64,000 nucleotides of DNA. Source: Mesorhizobium sp. C432A (lineage in GTDB: Bacteria > Pseudomonadota > Alphaproteobacteria > Rhizobiales > Rhizobiaceae). Of this stretch, positions 46,721 to 55,893 are shown in pieces (within the stretch, counting starts at the first letter, position 1; each line of letters starts with the position of its first letter). The position numbers and the translations under genes were made by a program. The notes under the pieces are model-generated. The model did not search any database and was not told the DNA's origin. It saw only the letters and a program-made list of their open reading frames with translations. Where the stretch lies: NCBI RefSeq assembly GCF_030323145.1, contig NZ_CP100470.1, positions 5,311,001-5,375,000 on the forward strand, read 5' to 3'.

Positions 46721-47620
46721 ATGACCGCGCTTCCTTCCCTGAGAGGACTTCAAGCCTTCGAGGCGGCGGCGCGCTCGGGGAGTTTCGCCGCAGCGGCGGA
46801 TGAGCTCTCGATCTCGGCGGCTGCGGTCAGCCAGCTCATTCGCACCGTCGAGGAGCAGATGGGTCGAAAACTGTTCCATCGCGTCAACCGCCGCGTGGTG
46901 CTGACGGAAGCCGGCGTCGAGATGCTGCCCCGGCTGACCCTGGCTTTTCGGGAGATCGGCAGCATCGCGCGTGGCAGCGATGCCTTCCGCCCGCGGCTTG
47001 TCGTATCGGTGCCGCCGTCCATGGCGATGGGCTGGCTTTCCGAACGCCTCGCCGGCTTTGTCGCCAGCCACGGCGCCGTCGACATATCCCTGCGCGGCGA
47101 TGACGATCCGGTGCCGTTCGACCGCGAACTGATCGACATCCGGCTGTCCTTCGGCCCGCACTATCGTGAACACCCGAGCGAGGAGATCGTCAGGGACGCC
47201 GTCTACCCCGTCTGCGCGCCAGAACTCACCGCCAAAACCGACAGCCTCGCCGGCCTGCCACTGATTCACACCGACTGGGGACCGACCGGCGCGTCGTTTC
47301 CGTCTTGGCGCACATGGTTCGAGGCGGCGGGCATAGAGCCCGGCCGCACAGTGCAGCGCGGCCTGTCGGCGAACTCGTCGCGGGCAGCGCTCGACCTTGC
47401 CATTTCAGGGCTGGGCGTGGCGCTGGCGCAAGGCATTTATTGCGCCGGGGCGCTGGAATTGGGCCGTTTGGTCCGGGCTAATGCCCTATCGATCGCGCTG
47501 CGTCAGCCCTATTGCCTGACGATCCCGGAACGCAGTGCAAGGCGCGACCTGGTGGCGGCGTTTCGCAATTGGCTGATTGAGGAATGCCGGCGGTCGGTGG
47601 GTTCGCCGGTGCTCGGCTGA
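46721..47620 (+). CDS. LysR family transcriptional regulator (GcvA-like)
   Basis: The 299-residue product has the N-terminal helix-turn-helix (GLQAFEAAARSGSFAAAADE near residue 9, AAAVSQLIRTVEEQMGRKLF after it) and a substrate-binding-like domain from about 90. Opening with LPSLRGLQAFEAAAR and the motif FHRVNRRVVLTEAG are typical of the GcvA subgroup. It is divergent from the desaturase gene by 87 bases, which it may control. Confidence 0.9.
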   Translation: MTALPSLRGLQAFEAAARSGSFAAAADELSISAAAVSQLIRTVEEQMGRKLFHRVNRRVVLTEAGVEMLPRLTLAFREIGSIARGSDAFRPRLVVSVPPSMAMGWLSERLAGFVASHGAVDISLRGDDDPVPFDRELIDIRLSFGPHYREHPSEEIVRDAVYPVCAPELTAKTDSLAGLPLIHTDWGPTGASFPSWRTWFEAAGIEPGRTVQRGLSANSSRAALDLAISGLGVALAQGIYCAGALELGRLVRANALSIALRQPYCLTIPERSARRDLVAAFRNWLIEECRRSVGSPVLG

Positions 47621-47633
47621 TGGACCGAACTGC

Positions 47634-47906
47634 TCAGAGATGGCCGGCCAGTGCGGCGACCATGTCCTTGTTCGTCGCCACGGGAATGATCTCGAACTCC
47701 ACCAGGTCAGACCATTCGATGACCCAGCGCTGCAGCAGCGTGACGTCATCGGCCTCGACCAGCAGGAAGCAGCGGCTCATATCAGCCGCGATCCAGGAGT
47801 GGTGCACGACAAGCGCGTCCGGCTTCAATCGGCCGCGCTCGCCGAAACGGCGGTAGATCTCCTTGCGGTCGCAGCCGGTGAAATCCTCGATGACGATGAA
47901 CTGCAT
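47634..47906 (-). CDS. DUF3303-type small protein
   Basis: The 90-residue product resembles the DUF3303 family, small dimeric ferredoxin-like-fold proteins (MQFIVIEDFTGCDRKEIYRR, then LLVEADDVTLLQRWVIEW and EIIPVATNKDMVA). Role unknown. It lies 38 bases downstream of the RimK-like ligase gene on the same strand, so it may be the third member of that cluster. It converges on the LysR gene with a 13-base gap. Confidence 0.8.
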   Translation of the reverse strand: MQFIVIEDFTGCDRKEIYRRFGERGRLKPDALVVHHSWIAADMSRCFLLVEADDVTLLQRWVIEWSDLVEFEIIPVATNKDMVAALAGHL

Positions 47907-47944
47907 TTTTCCCCCTCGGTTGAATTACCGCCCGGGACGGCAAA

Positions 47945-49408
47945 CTAACGCCCGGGACGGTCCAGCCGCTCCAGGAACCATTGCGTCAGCCGCACCCAGA
48001 CTTCGTCCTTTTCGCCGGAATCCTCCCAGCCATGGTCGAGGTTCGGGTTGTCGTTGACCTCGATGACGAAGACGCCATCCTTGGTTTCCTTGAGATCGAC
48101 GCCGTAAAGCCCGTCGCCGATGCAGCGCGCCGCCTTCACCGCGGTGTCGACGACATGCGGCGGCGTCTCTTTCAGCGTGAAGGTCTTGATGCCGCCCTGG
48201 TCGGGCTTGCCGCTGGCCTTGTGGTTGACGATCTGCCAGTGTTTTTTCGCCATCAAATAATGCACGGCAAACAGCGGCTGCCCGCCGAGCACGCCGACGC
48301 GCCAGTCATATTCGGTCGGGATGAATTTCTGCGCGATCAGAAGATCGGAATCCTCCAGCCACTCGGTGGCGAGCGTCTTCAGTTCTTCGAAGTTGCCGCA
48401 TTTCTTGACGCCGCGCGAGAACGATGAATCCGGGATCTTCAGCACCAGCGGAAAGCCCAGCGTCTGCGCCGCCAGTTCGAGGTCCGAGGTGCCGGCTATC
48501 ATCACCGTCGGCGGCACCGGCACCTTGTTGTAGGCCATCAGTTCGTTGAGATAGACCTTGTTGGTGCAGCGGATCATCGACAGCGGGTCGTCGATCACCG
48601 GCATGCCTTCCTGCTGGGCGCGGCGCGCGAAGCGGTAGGTGTGGTTTGAGATCGAGGTGGTCTCGCGGATGAACAGCGCGTCGTAATTGGCGAGCTTGGC
48701 CAAGTCCTTCCTGGTGATCGGCTCGATTTCGACGCCCATCTTTTCGGCGATCTTGGCCCAGTAACGCAGCGAGGAAATCTCCGACGGCGGCAGTTCCTCA
48801 TGCGGATCGACCAGCGTGGCGAAGGTGTAGCGTGCCGGGGTGCGGCCCTTGGTGTCGCGCCACTCGCGGTTGGTGTACGTCTCGAGCGCCTGCACGAATA
48901 AGGCTTCTTCCTCCTCGGCCATCCTGGCCAGCGGCAGGAAGCCGATCTTGCGGATCGAAGCCCATTCGGCGCTGTCCTTGATGTGAACCTCAAGCGCCGG
49001 AGCGCGGAACCAGTCGAACAAAAGCTTGGCGAAGCGGTCCCAGACCTTCGACGGTCCGATGCCGAAGAAGATGCAGATTTTTTGCGGGAAAACGCCTCCG
49101 AGATCCTTGCGGCATTTGTTGAGCGCCAGCTCCAGTTCCGGCAGCGCGTGCTCGTAGAGCTTGCGCTCGGACAGGTCGATCATCGTCTCGACCGTCGGGA
49201 TGACCTTGTGGCCGCGCGAACCGGCGAGCAGAGAGGCATAATAGCCGCGGCTCTGGTAGGCGTAATTGTTCGACAGGTTGATGACCTTCGGCTGCTGGCC
49301 GCGAAACAGCGCCGGATGCGCAAGATAGTCACGGTTGGTGATGATCTTGTGCGGCGTCGCCGCCGGGTCGAGATCGTTCTGACGGCCGGTGAGGATGACC
49401 CAGGTCAT
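47945..49408 (-). CDS. RimK-like ATP-grasp ligase with RLAN N-terminal domain
   Basis: The protein of 487 residues has an N-terminal region (about 1-190, with TNRDYLAHPALFRGQQPKVI) typical of the RimK-like ATP-grasp N-terminal (RLAN) family. An ATP-grasp domain follows (about 280-475): VPVPPTVMIAGTSDLELAA, LVLKIPDSSFSRGVKK as the P-loop-like lysine region, and FVIEVNDNPNLDHGWEDSGE with the Mg2+-binding Asn/Glu set. ATP-grasp enzymes of this sort ligate amino acids or peptides through an acyl phosphate. The upstream gene encodes a GNAT/C39 peptidase fusion (6-base gap). Substrate unknown. The ATG at 49408 is favoured, since the longer open frame to 49999 is the shadow of the upstream gene. Confidence 0.9.
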   Translation of the reverse strand: MTWVILTGRQNDLDPAATPHKIITNRDYLAHPALFRGQQPKVINLSNNYAYQSRGYYASLLAGSRGHKVIPTVETMIDLSERKLYEHALPELELALNKCRKDLGGVFPQKICIFFGIGPSKVWDRFAKLLFDWFRAPALEVHIKDSAEWASIRKIGFLPLARMAEEEEALFVQALETYTNREWRDTKGRTPARYTFATLVDPHEELPPSEISSLRYWAKIAEKMGVEIEPITRKDLAKLANYDALFIRETTSISNHTYRFARRAQQEGMPVIDDPLSMIRCTNKVYLNELMAYNKVPVPPTVMIAGTSDLELAAQTLGFPLVLKIPDSSFSRGVKKCGNFEELKTLATEWLEDSDLLIAQKFIPTEYDWRVGVLGGQPLFAVHYLMAKKHWQIVNHKASGKPDQGGIKTFTLKETPPHVVDTAVKAARCIGDGLYGVDLKETKDGVFVIEVNDNPNLDHGWEDSGEKDEVWVRLTQWFLERLDRPGR

Positions 49409-49413
49409 TGTTA

Positions 49414-50511
49414 TCAGCGTTTCCCAAGAGTGATGGCAGCACGCAGTCCGTCGCGGCCGAATTGCGCCATGTTCATGAAGATGCCGTGCGGCACGGGAAT
49501 GTTGGCGGCATCGAGGATGGTCTCCTGTCTTTCGTCCTCGACCCAGGGATCGTGGATCAGGATGTGGTCGCCATCGTCGCCGATAGCCAGCACCCAATGC
49601 GGCACCTTCTTGCCGAACATCAGGAAGCCGCTGATCAGCACCAGCACCAGTTTTCCCTGAGCCAGGGCGCCGCGGATATCGTCGATGGTGAATGGACGGT
49701 AATTCACCGGGATGCCGTAAAGTTCCGCGCGGCGGCGAAAGTCCACCTGGGCAAGTTCCATCACCCGGCGCTTGTCTTCGCTGCGCACCGATTGCAAGAA
49801 CAGCGCGCCATAGAAGGACACGAAGATTTCCGCCGCAAGCCCGCTTTCGTAGCCGGAAACCGCAAGGCCGAAGGGCTCGCAGCCGCCCGGGCCGGACATC
49901 ATGAACACGGTCGTTGCCTCGCGCCATAGGCGGATTTCCATGACCGGATCGGGCACGAAGCCGGAATCGAAATTGGCCATCGCCATCATCAGGCAGCATG
50001 GACCGCAGGTGAACTCGCAGGTCTGCTGGTAGAACGGGACTTTGGTGGCGACGGGAATATCGCCGCGCAAGGTCTTTTCGTAGCGCAGCGCGGTGGCGCC
50101 ATCCTCGTAATAGTGGGGCTCGCGACCGATCTTGCGGTAGCCGCTCTGCTCATAGATGCCGATGGCGCGAAGATTGTCCTCGCGCACTTCGAGACGCAAC
50201 ATCATGCGGTCGTGCTCGAAGGCAGCTTCTTCGGCCGCTGCAAGCAGCATGCGGCCAGTGCCGCGGCCGCTGAAAAACGGGCTGGTGGCAAGCGAATAGA
50301 GCCGGGCGACGCCGCTGCCCTTGCGAAACAGCACGATGGCGTAGCCGGCGACACGACCATCGCTTTCGGCGACCAGCATCTCGGCTGTCTCGCGTTCGAT
50401 CAACAAGCGGAAGGAGCGCCGGGAAATGCGGTCACTGGAAAAGACCGCCTTCTCGATGGCGGCGAGGTCATCGACGTCGGACGCGCGGGCCTTGCGAATC
50501 TCGGCAGGCAT
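49414..50511 (-). CDS. GNAT acetyltransferase-C39 peptidase fusion protein
   Basis: The 365-residue product is a fusion. Residues about 1-150 are a GNAT N-acetyltransferase of the RimI type (IRKARASDVDDLAAIEKAVF and the acetyl-CoA loop GRGTGRMLLAAAEEAAFE). Residues about 160-365 resemble the C39 cysteine peptidase fold: YQQTCEFTCGPCCLMMAMAN near residue 165 (Gln and Cys) and HWVLAIGDDGDHILIHDP near 320 (His and Asp), so the triad looks intact. Neither an export segment nor a typical C39 ABC transporter is linked. The gene lies directly upstream of the RimK-like ligase with a 6-base gap. Function unproven. Confidence 0.88.
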   Translation of the reverse strand: MPAEIRKARASDVDDLAAIEKAVFSSDRISRRSFRLLIERETAEMLVAESDGRVAGYAIVLFRKGSGVARLYSLATSPFFSGRGTGRMLLAAAEEAAFEHDRMMLRLEVREDNLRAIGIYEQSGYRKIGREPHYYEDGATALRYEKTLRGDIPVATKVPFYQQTCEFTCGPCCLMMAMANFDSGFVPDPVMEIRLWREATTVFMMSGPGGCEPFGLAVSGYESGLAAEIFVSFYGALFLQSVRSEDKRRVMELAQVDFRRRAELYGIPVNYRPFTIDDIRGALAQGKLVLVLISGFLMFGKKVPHWVLAIGDDGDHILIHDPWVEDERQETILDAANIPVPHGIFMNMAQFGRDGLRAAITLGKR

Positions 50512-50717
50512 GCGGGTTTGGAAAACCTCGATTGGGTGGAGGAAAAGGCCGCGGTCAAAAACGTCGCAAACATCAGCCGAAACGCCGATATCAGCCAAGC
50601 GCTATCGCACCTTGAATAGGGCCGAATTGTGACAGTTCCACCGCGAGTGGCGGGCGGTGACCGCGGCACCGCCAGGTGCGGCGCCGCCTCGGCGCATGAC
50701 GCCAAAACGGAATGTGC

Positions 50718-51509
50718 TCAACTGGCGATACCGGCCAGAAGCTGACCGTAGGCGCGCTTGGCGACCGCGGCCAGCTGCTCTCGCGGCAGCGAGCCGACGA
50801 CGGCGCAGGCATAGCCCTTGTCCAGCCAGTAGACCGCCTCGGGGCCGTCGGCGTCCGCCATGTAGGTGCCCTTGGACTTGGCTGAGGAATCAGCGGTAAC
50901 GAACAAGGAGATGCGCTGACCCTTGGCGTCCTCGTAAAGCAGCATCGCTGCCTTGCCCTGGCCGGCGGGCAGCAGCCGGCCGCCAACCAGCTGGAAGCCT
51001 TCCGCCACCAGATCCGGCGCGACCAGTTTCAGGCCGACGCGGTTGGACAGCCAGGTCTGCAGGTGATCCTTGTCGCTTGCCGGCACTTCCACCGCATGGC
51101 GCTGTTCGGCGGCATAGATGACATGGGCGGCGATCGCCTCTTCGGCCAGTTGGTCATCGGCGCCATCTTCCCTGCCGATGCCGTCGATGCCGGCAAAATA
51201 GCCGCCAAGACCGCCGATGACGAGCACTGCGGCCGCCGCGGCCGCAAGCCACCAGCGCGACTGCCGCGCCGCCGCTTTGGTCGCGCCTTCACCGCTAACG
51301 ATCTGCTTGAACAGCACCGGCACGGGCTCGTCGAGCACACCGGCAAAGGCGGCGCGCAACGCGGCGCGGTCGGCGGTGTAGCGGGCGCTTTTCGCCTTCA
51401 TTTCGGGATTGGCGTCGATCCAGGCGTCGTAGGCGGCGCGCTCGTCGCCCGGCAGCTCGCCGTCGAGAGCCATGTGGATATCGCGTTCGGAAAAATCGCG
51501 GCGGGTCAT
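50718..51509 (-). CDS. Membrane anti-sigma factor
   Basis: The 263-residue protein opens with an acidic helical region (SERDIHMALDGELPGDERAA) of the anti-sigma type but lacks the HxxxCxxC zinc motif. One membrane segment (WWLAAAAAAVLVIGGLGGYF near residues 86-105) is followed by a periplasmic domain with YWLDKGYACAVVGSLPREQL near 228. The gene overlaps the sigma factor upstream as ATGA, the usual sigma/anti-sigma unit. Stress-type signal sensing in the periplasm is expected. Confidence 0.88.
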   Translation of the reverse strand: MTRRDFSERDIHMALDGELPGDERAAYDAWIDANPEMKAKSARYTADRAALRAAFAGVLDEPVPVLFKQIVSGEGATKAAARQSRWWLAAAAAAVLVIGGLGGYFAGIDGIGREDGADDQLAEEAIAAHVIYAAEQRHAVEVPASDKDHLQTWLSNRVGLKLVAPDLVAEGFQLVGGRLLPAGQGKAAMLLYEDAKGQRISLFVTADSSAKSKGTYMADADGPEAVYWLDKGYACAVVGSLPREQLAAVAKRAYGQLLAGIAS

Positions 51510-52024
51510 TTCTCGACGATCCTTATCGAGCGGCGGCGCGCCGTGTCATCGAGCAGGCTGCGCAGCTCCTCGCGTCCGCGCGCTATGCGCGACATCAGCG
51601 TGCCGGCGGGCACGCCGAGAATGTTGGCGGCTTCGGCATAGGAGAATCCTTCGATGGCGACCATGACGAGAGCGGCGCGGCGGTCGGGGCTGATCGCCTG
51701 CAATGCGTCGATGATCTCGCGCGAGGCGGCGTTCTCGGCCTGCTCGGCGGGGACTGCCTGCGCCTCGTTTGCGTCAAGCGGCAGGATCGCCGCCTCACCG
51801 CGCCGGTTCACCTTGCGCATCTGATCGATGAACAAATGATGCATGATCGTGAACAGCCACCTCCGGGGGCTTTCTCCCGTCTGCCAGCTTTCAAGCCGCA
51901 AGAGCGCTCGTTCGAGGCAATCCTGGACGAGATCGTCAGCGGATTCGCGGTCGCGCAGAAGCGAGCGTGCGTAGCGGCGCAGGCGCGGTATTTCGCCAAG
52001 GATTGCTGCCTTCTTTTCGTCCAT
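51506..52024 (-). CDS. ECF-type RNA polymerase sigma factor
   Basis: The product is a group IV sigma factor of 172 residues. Sigma-2 region is DRESADDLVQDCLERALLRL near residue 25, with WLFTIMHHLFIDQMRKVNRR following. Sigma-4 is PDRRAALVMVAIEGFSYAEA and ILGVPAGTLMSRIARGREEL in the last third. The linked anti-sigma gene overlaps by four bases. No clear autoregulated ECF promoter is visible upstream, so the regulon cannot be inferred from this window. Confidence 0.92.
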   Translation of the reverse strand: MDEKKAAILGEIPRLRRYARSLLRDRESADDLVQDCLERALLRLESWQTGESPRRWLFTIMHHLFIDQMRKVNRRGEAAILPLDANEAQAVPAEQAENAASREIIDALQAISPDRRAALVMVAIEGFSYAEAANILGVPAGTLMSRIARGREELRSLLDDTARRRSIRIVEK

Positions 52025-52186
52025 GACCGCTGGTTCTGAGGTCGCCCTTGTTTAACCCGATTGAACGCGCCTTCCCGGCGCGGCGCAAGCGGCCAGCGCG
52101 AAGCGGTCTGCCGCCCCGGTCACCCAAGCAGTGAGATAACGAGTTGATCGGCTAAATTATTCCCCGCAATCAACAAAAGGGCCGAA

Positions 52187-52603
52187 TTATCCTAAATCGG
52201 TCAGTGCGAAATCATGGCCTTTGTACAGCAGTGGAAGATCGCGGCTTTTCGCGCAGGCGTAAGCAAAACAGTCCCCGAGATTCAGATCCGCCTTGTGGCC
52301 AACGGCTTTGCCGTAGCGGGCACTCGCGTCAATGGCCCGAGAGCCGATGTTGTCGTCAATGGCCAGACTCTCTCCCATGATCTCCACAATGAACTCATCG
52401 ATCAGATCGCGGGCATGGAGAAGGGCTTCAGCGCTGGGTCTGCGCGGGCCGGCGCCGGCCCGTGCCAATGCCTGTGTTGCTTCGAAGTGAACCAACGGAG
52501 AAACCCAGACCTGCCCGGAAAAACCGGATAGCTGCTTCAGCAATTGCTCCCACCCAGGTTCCTGGTTGAGAATGGCGACGATCACCGACGCGTCGACAAA
52601 CAT
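52187..52603 (-). CDS. vapC: VapC family PIN-domain toxin
   Basis: The 138-residue PIN-domain ribonuclease has the four acidic active-site residues in context: MFVDASVIVAIL (Asp), HFEATQAL (Glu), LNLGDCFAYACAKSRDL (Asp) and GHDFALTD (Asp). VapC toxins cleave tRNA or rRNA. The ATG at 52603 overlaps the antitoxin stop as TGATG. A GTG at 52615 is the longer alternative. The gene lies downstream of VapB. Confidence 0.93.
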   Translation of the reverse strand: MFVDASVIVAILNQEPGWEQLLKQLSGFSGQVWVSPLVHFEATQALARAGAGPRRPSAEALLHARDLIDEFIVEIMGESLAIDDNIGSRAIDASARYGKAVGHKADLNLGDCFAYACAKSRDLPLLYKGHDFALTDLG

Positions 52604-52845
52604 CAGTCTTGCCACATCTCGTCGGTGAACTTCTTCATATCGAAATCGGGATTGGGCAGGCCAAGCTTCCTGGCCCTGTCCTGAAGACTGGCGATCCGAT
52701 CGCGCAGCGGCACCTTCGCCCGATTGCGCTCAAGTTCGTGCACGAGCGCGACCCGCACCGCCTCCGTTTTGCTCGGAGCGTTCGTCTCGCGTTGCAATCT
52801 GCTGGCCAGCGCATCCACTTCGTCGTCGCGGATATAGAGCGGCAT
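52603..52845 (-). CDS. vapB: VapB family antitoxin
   Basis: The 80-residue product has an N-terminal ribbon-helix-helix type DNA-binding stretch (LYIRDDEVDALASRLQRETN, then SKTEAVRVALVHELER) and an acidic C-terminal tail that would wrap the toxin (PNPDFDMKKFTDEMWQD). This is the Rv0623-type VapB antitoxin. A palindromic operator lies directly on the ribosome binding region. Overlap with vapC is one base (TGATG). Confidence 0.92.
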   Translation of the reverse strand: MPLYIRDDEVDALASRLQRETNAPSKTEAVRVALVHELERNRAKVPLRDRIASLQDRARKLGLPNPDFDMKKFTDEMWQD

Positions 52846-52846
52846 C

Positions 52847-52868
52847 GAATATCCTCCGTTGGATATTC
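52847..52868. promoter_or_regulatory. Palindromic operator of vapBC
   Basis: GAATATCC (52847-52854) and GGATATTC (52861-52868) form a perfect 8-bp inverted repeat with a 6-base spacer, starting two bases upstream of the vapB start codon and covering its ribosome binding site. It stands out from the GC-rich surroundings. Repression by VapBC binding would block both initiation and translation (inference). Confidence 0.75.
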
Positions 52869-52892
52869 ATATATTCCACCTCGTATATCACT

Positions 52893-55646
52893 TCAAGTTG
52901 CAGCGTTGGCCTCCCTCGCCGCCCGCGTCAGCAGCCGCTGGTAGAACAGGCCGATGCCGATCAGCACGGCGCCAAGACCGATGAAGGACAGCGCCCTGAG
53001 CACGCCTTCCAGTTCCGACATGTCGAACAGGAAGACTTTTACCACGGCAATCGCGATCAGCGCCGCCGAGGCAATGCGCAGCACCTGCGACTTCAGCCAG
53101 ACGCCGGCGGTGAGCAGCACGACGCCGATGATCAGCCAGAGCGCCGAATAGGTGTAGGTCTCGAGCTGGCCGAGGCCGCTCCACAGGCCGATGAACTCGC
53201 CCTTGAACACGCGCCTGACCGACAGTGTGGCGTAGGCGAAGACAAGCAATGCCGCCACCACCGCCAGCATCTGCGCATACCATGGCGGCCGCTTGTCCCT
53301 GGCATAGAGCGCCAGCCCGCCGGCGGCGATGGCCGGCAACAGGTAAGCCAGGAACAAGAGGTTGAACACCGGGATCTGGCCGGTCGATTCGTCGGTGAAC
53401 AGCGGATTGAGCACCAGGAAATGCTGGAGGACGATGAAGGCGACCGAGAGCACGCCGGCGGCCATCGAGCCGTAGCGCAGCACAGAGCTTGGCGAGCGCA
53501 TGTCGATGGCCACCAGTATTGCGCCGGCGCCGATGGCGATCAGCGTATAGATCGCCTGTTCGGCGAGCGTCACCGGGCCGGTGTCGATGACGCCACCATG
53601 CATAGCGTGGCGCACCAGCATGGCAACGGTGAGCAGCGCGAAAAGGGCTGCACCCGCTTCCATGGCCAGGCGCGGCCGGCCATTTGTGGTGCGGGCGAGT
53701 TGCCAGGCGGCAAAGCCGAAGGCCAGCGCCGGTACGCCGTATCCCGGCAGCAGCCAGTTGAACACCGGCGTCGTCGTCAGGAACTCGGCGCCGACGATGG
53801 TTGGATCGAAGGCGACGCGGCCGAGCACGGCGACGACCGCGCCGACCGAAATCCAGCCCAGCACGGGATAAGAACGCCAACGCGTCGCCAGCGCCGGCAC
53901 GATGGCGGCAACGCCGGCAAGCAACGTGGTCCAGCCGGAACCGAAGGCCATGTGCAGCATCAGGAGCCCGGCCAGAGCCGAGCCGCAAAGCGCGAAGGAG
54001 ACGGCGACGTCGCCCTTGAGCGGCGGCTGTTCGGCGCGCGCAATCCATTCGCCGCCGGCGGCGAAGATGACGACCAGAAGGGCAGCTATCGCTGCGTAGA
54101 CAAGGTCGCGGTCGAGATTGCCGTAGGCGAGCCACAGCGTCAGCAGAATAAGCAGCGGCGCAGCGACGCCCCATGCCGCCCAGCATGCCGCGCGGACCCG
54201 TGCTGAGGCGGCGAAGCGGCGTGCGGCCCAGAAGCCGGCGCCGATGAAAACCAGGCCGAGGGCAATGCCGATGCGCAGCGTCAACGGATTTCCGGCCGCC
54301 ACCGGCATGCCGTCAAAGCCGATATTCCCCTGGGTTATGTCGGAGCCGATGGTGGTGGGCGGAATGATGCCGAGATGGATCATCACGCTCGCCACGCCGG
54401 CGGCATGCAGCAGCGGCAGCGCGCGCGGCCGGTAGAGTGCGGTGGCGACAAGGGCGACGAGGACGAAGGCGCCCGGCAAGGCGCCGCCGGCGGCGACCAG
54501 CGTCGTGTCGACGGACAGGCCCAGCGCTGAAAACGCAACGAAAACGCCTGGCACGATCGAGGGCCAGTCGAAGCCGGTCTTCGCCGTCTCCGCTTCGCTG
54601 TCACGTGTGCCCAGCCACACAAAGGCAAGCACCGCCAGCGTCACCGCGTCGATGAACAGGATGACGGCAAGGTCGGCGACGAGCGTGCTCATCATGTAGG
54701 CGATGGTCCAGGCGCCGGTGCCGAAGAAGGCGGCCGCAATCAGGAATTTCCAGTCGCGAATGCGGGCGATCACGGCTGTGGCGGCAAGCACGATCGCCAG
54801 GTAGACGAACAGCGCCCATGGGTTGGGCGCCTGCGAGGACACAAGCGCCGGCGTCGCCATCGAGCCGACAAGGCCGATGCCGGCCAGGGCCTGACCGTGG
54901 ACGAGAGCGGCGACAATGGTCGCTACGCCGATGGCGCCGAGCACGGTGAAGGCGAAGGCCGGGCCGAGGAAACCGTAAATGGCGTGCGCGGCATAGACCG
55001 TACCGAACAGGATGAAGGCGCCGGCAGCCGTCAGGATCGCCGGAATATAGGCGCCTGCAGCCCCTTGCACCGGCACCTTGAAGCCGGTGCGGCGGATGAA
55101 CTCGCCGCCGCCGATCAGCACCACGCCGAGCAGCGCCGCCAGGGACAGCCGCACTTCGGGGCCGAAAATGCCGGCCTCGATGGTGTAGCGGATCAGGAAC
55201 AGGCCGCCCAAAGCCAATGCGACGCCGCCGACCCAGACCGCCCAACGGGTGCCGAGCGCGGTTTCGACCTCGGACTGGCGGGCTGCCTTCGCCGTGGCGG
55301 CAGGCGCGGATCCGGTGAATGCCGCCTTGGCCGCGGCTGACAGTTCTGGCACGGCCTCGCTGGTGGCCGCATCGGCTTCGGCGGCCGGTGCCTGGGCATG
55401 TGCCGCGTCGGCTGTTGTTGGCGAAGCTACGTCGGCAACTGGTGCGCTAGCGTGAGCGGCATCCGCCGGTGCGCTTGCAGCCTGCTCGACCGGTTTGGCA
55501 AGGGGCGGTGTCGCATGCACTCCGGACAGAACCAGGCTGCGCAGCGCTCCGAGTTCGCGCTCGATCAGACTGACGCGGCCCTGCTGGCGCAAGACGAGGA
55601 CAAAAAGCACGATAACGACGACGGCGCCAATCAGGCTTTCAAACAT
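52893..55646 (-). CDS. DUF2339 large multi-spanning membrane protein
   Basis: The 917-residue product has a short N-terminal anchor (LIGAVVVIVLFVLVLRQQG), then an Ala/Pro/Glu-rich linker (about 45-115). More than twenty hydrophobic segments follow, starting with WAVWVGGVALALGGLFLIRY near residue 140. This layout and the motif GEFIRRTGFKVPVQGAAGAY match DUF2339, a family of unknown role. It is monocistronic, with the vapBC module downstream and a Nudix gene divergent. High Ala/Leu/Gly content explains the long overlapping frames on both strands. Confidence 0.88.
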   Translation of the reverse strand: MFESLIGAVVVIVLFVLVLRQQGRVSLIERELGALRSLVLSGVHATPPLAKPVEQAASAPADAAHASAPVADVASPTTADAAHAQAPAAEADAATSEAVPELSAAAKAAFTGSAPAATAKAARQSEVETALGTRWAVWVGGVALALGGLFLIRYTIEAGIFGPEVRLSLAALLGVVLIGGGEFIRRTGFKVPVQGAAGAYIPAILTAAGAFILFGTVYAAHAIYGFLGPAFAFTVLGAIGVATIVAALVHGQALAGIGLVGSMATPALVSSQAPNPWALFVYLAIVLAATAVIARIRDWKFLIAAAFFGTGAWTIAYMMSTLVADLAVILFIDAVTLAVLAFVWLGTRDSEAETAKTGFDWPSIVPGVFVAFSALGLSVDTTLVAAGGALPGAFVLVALVATALYRPRALPLLHAAGVASVMIHLGIIPPTTIGSDITQGNIGFDGMPVAAGNPLTLRIGIALGLVFIGAGFWAARRFAASARVRAACWAAWGVAAPLLILLTLWLAYGNLDRDLVYAAIAALLVVIFAAGGEWIARAEQPPLKGDVAVSFALCGSALAGLLMLHMAFGSGWTTLLAGVAAIVPALATRWRSYPVLGWISVGAVVAVLGRVAFDPTIVGAEFLTTTPVFNWLLPGYGVPALAFGFAAWQLARTTNGRPRLAMEAGAALFALLTVAMLVRHAMHGGVIDTGPVTLAEQAIYTLIAIGAGAILVAIDMRSPSSVLRYGSMAAGVLSVAFIVLQHFLVLNPLFTDESTGQIPVFNLLFLAYLLPAIAAGGLALYARDKRPPWYAQMLAVVAALLVFAYATLSVRRVFKGEFIGLWSGLGQLETYTYSALWLIIGVVLLTAGVWLKSQVLRIASAALIAIAVVKVFLFDMSELEGVLRALSFIGLGAVLIGIGLFYQRLLTRAAREANAAT

Positions 55647-55893
55647 GGCGGTTCCCCCAAACCAGGCCAGTTTTCACTGACGATTGCGGCGGCCACACGG
55701 CCACCCCAGACGGCTATTCAAGTCACGCCACCGCAATGGTGGCCGAAAAGAAGTTATCGAGCATGTTTCGTCGGCAAATTCCAGCGGCCTACGGTCTTTA
55801 TCCTCACCCATCATCTGAGATAGCCAGGAATGGCATGCCGCCGCCACTTGCCCAGGAGCCATGCTATCCTCGGATGAACTACGAGGAAATCGA

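Noticed and set aside
47945..49999. A longer RimK-like protein starting at 49999
   Set aside because: The extra 197 codons overlap the GNAT-C39 gene in another frame and have no protein-like composition. MTWVILTGRQ at 49408 is the natural start.
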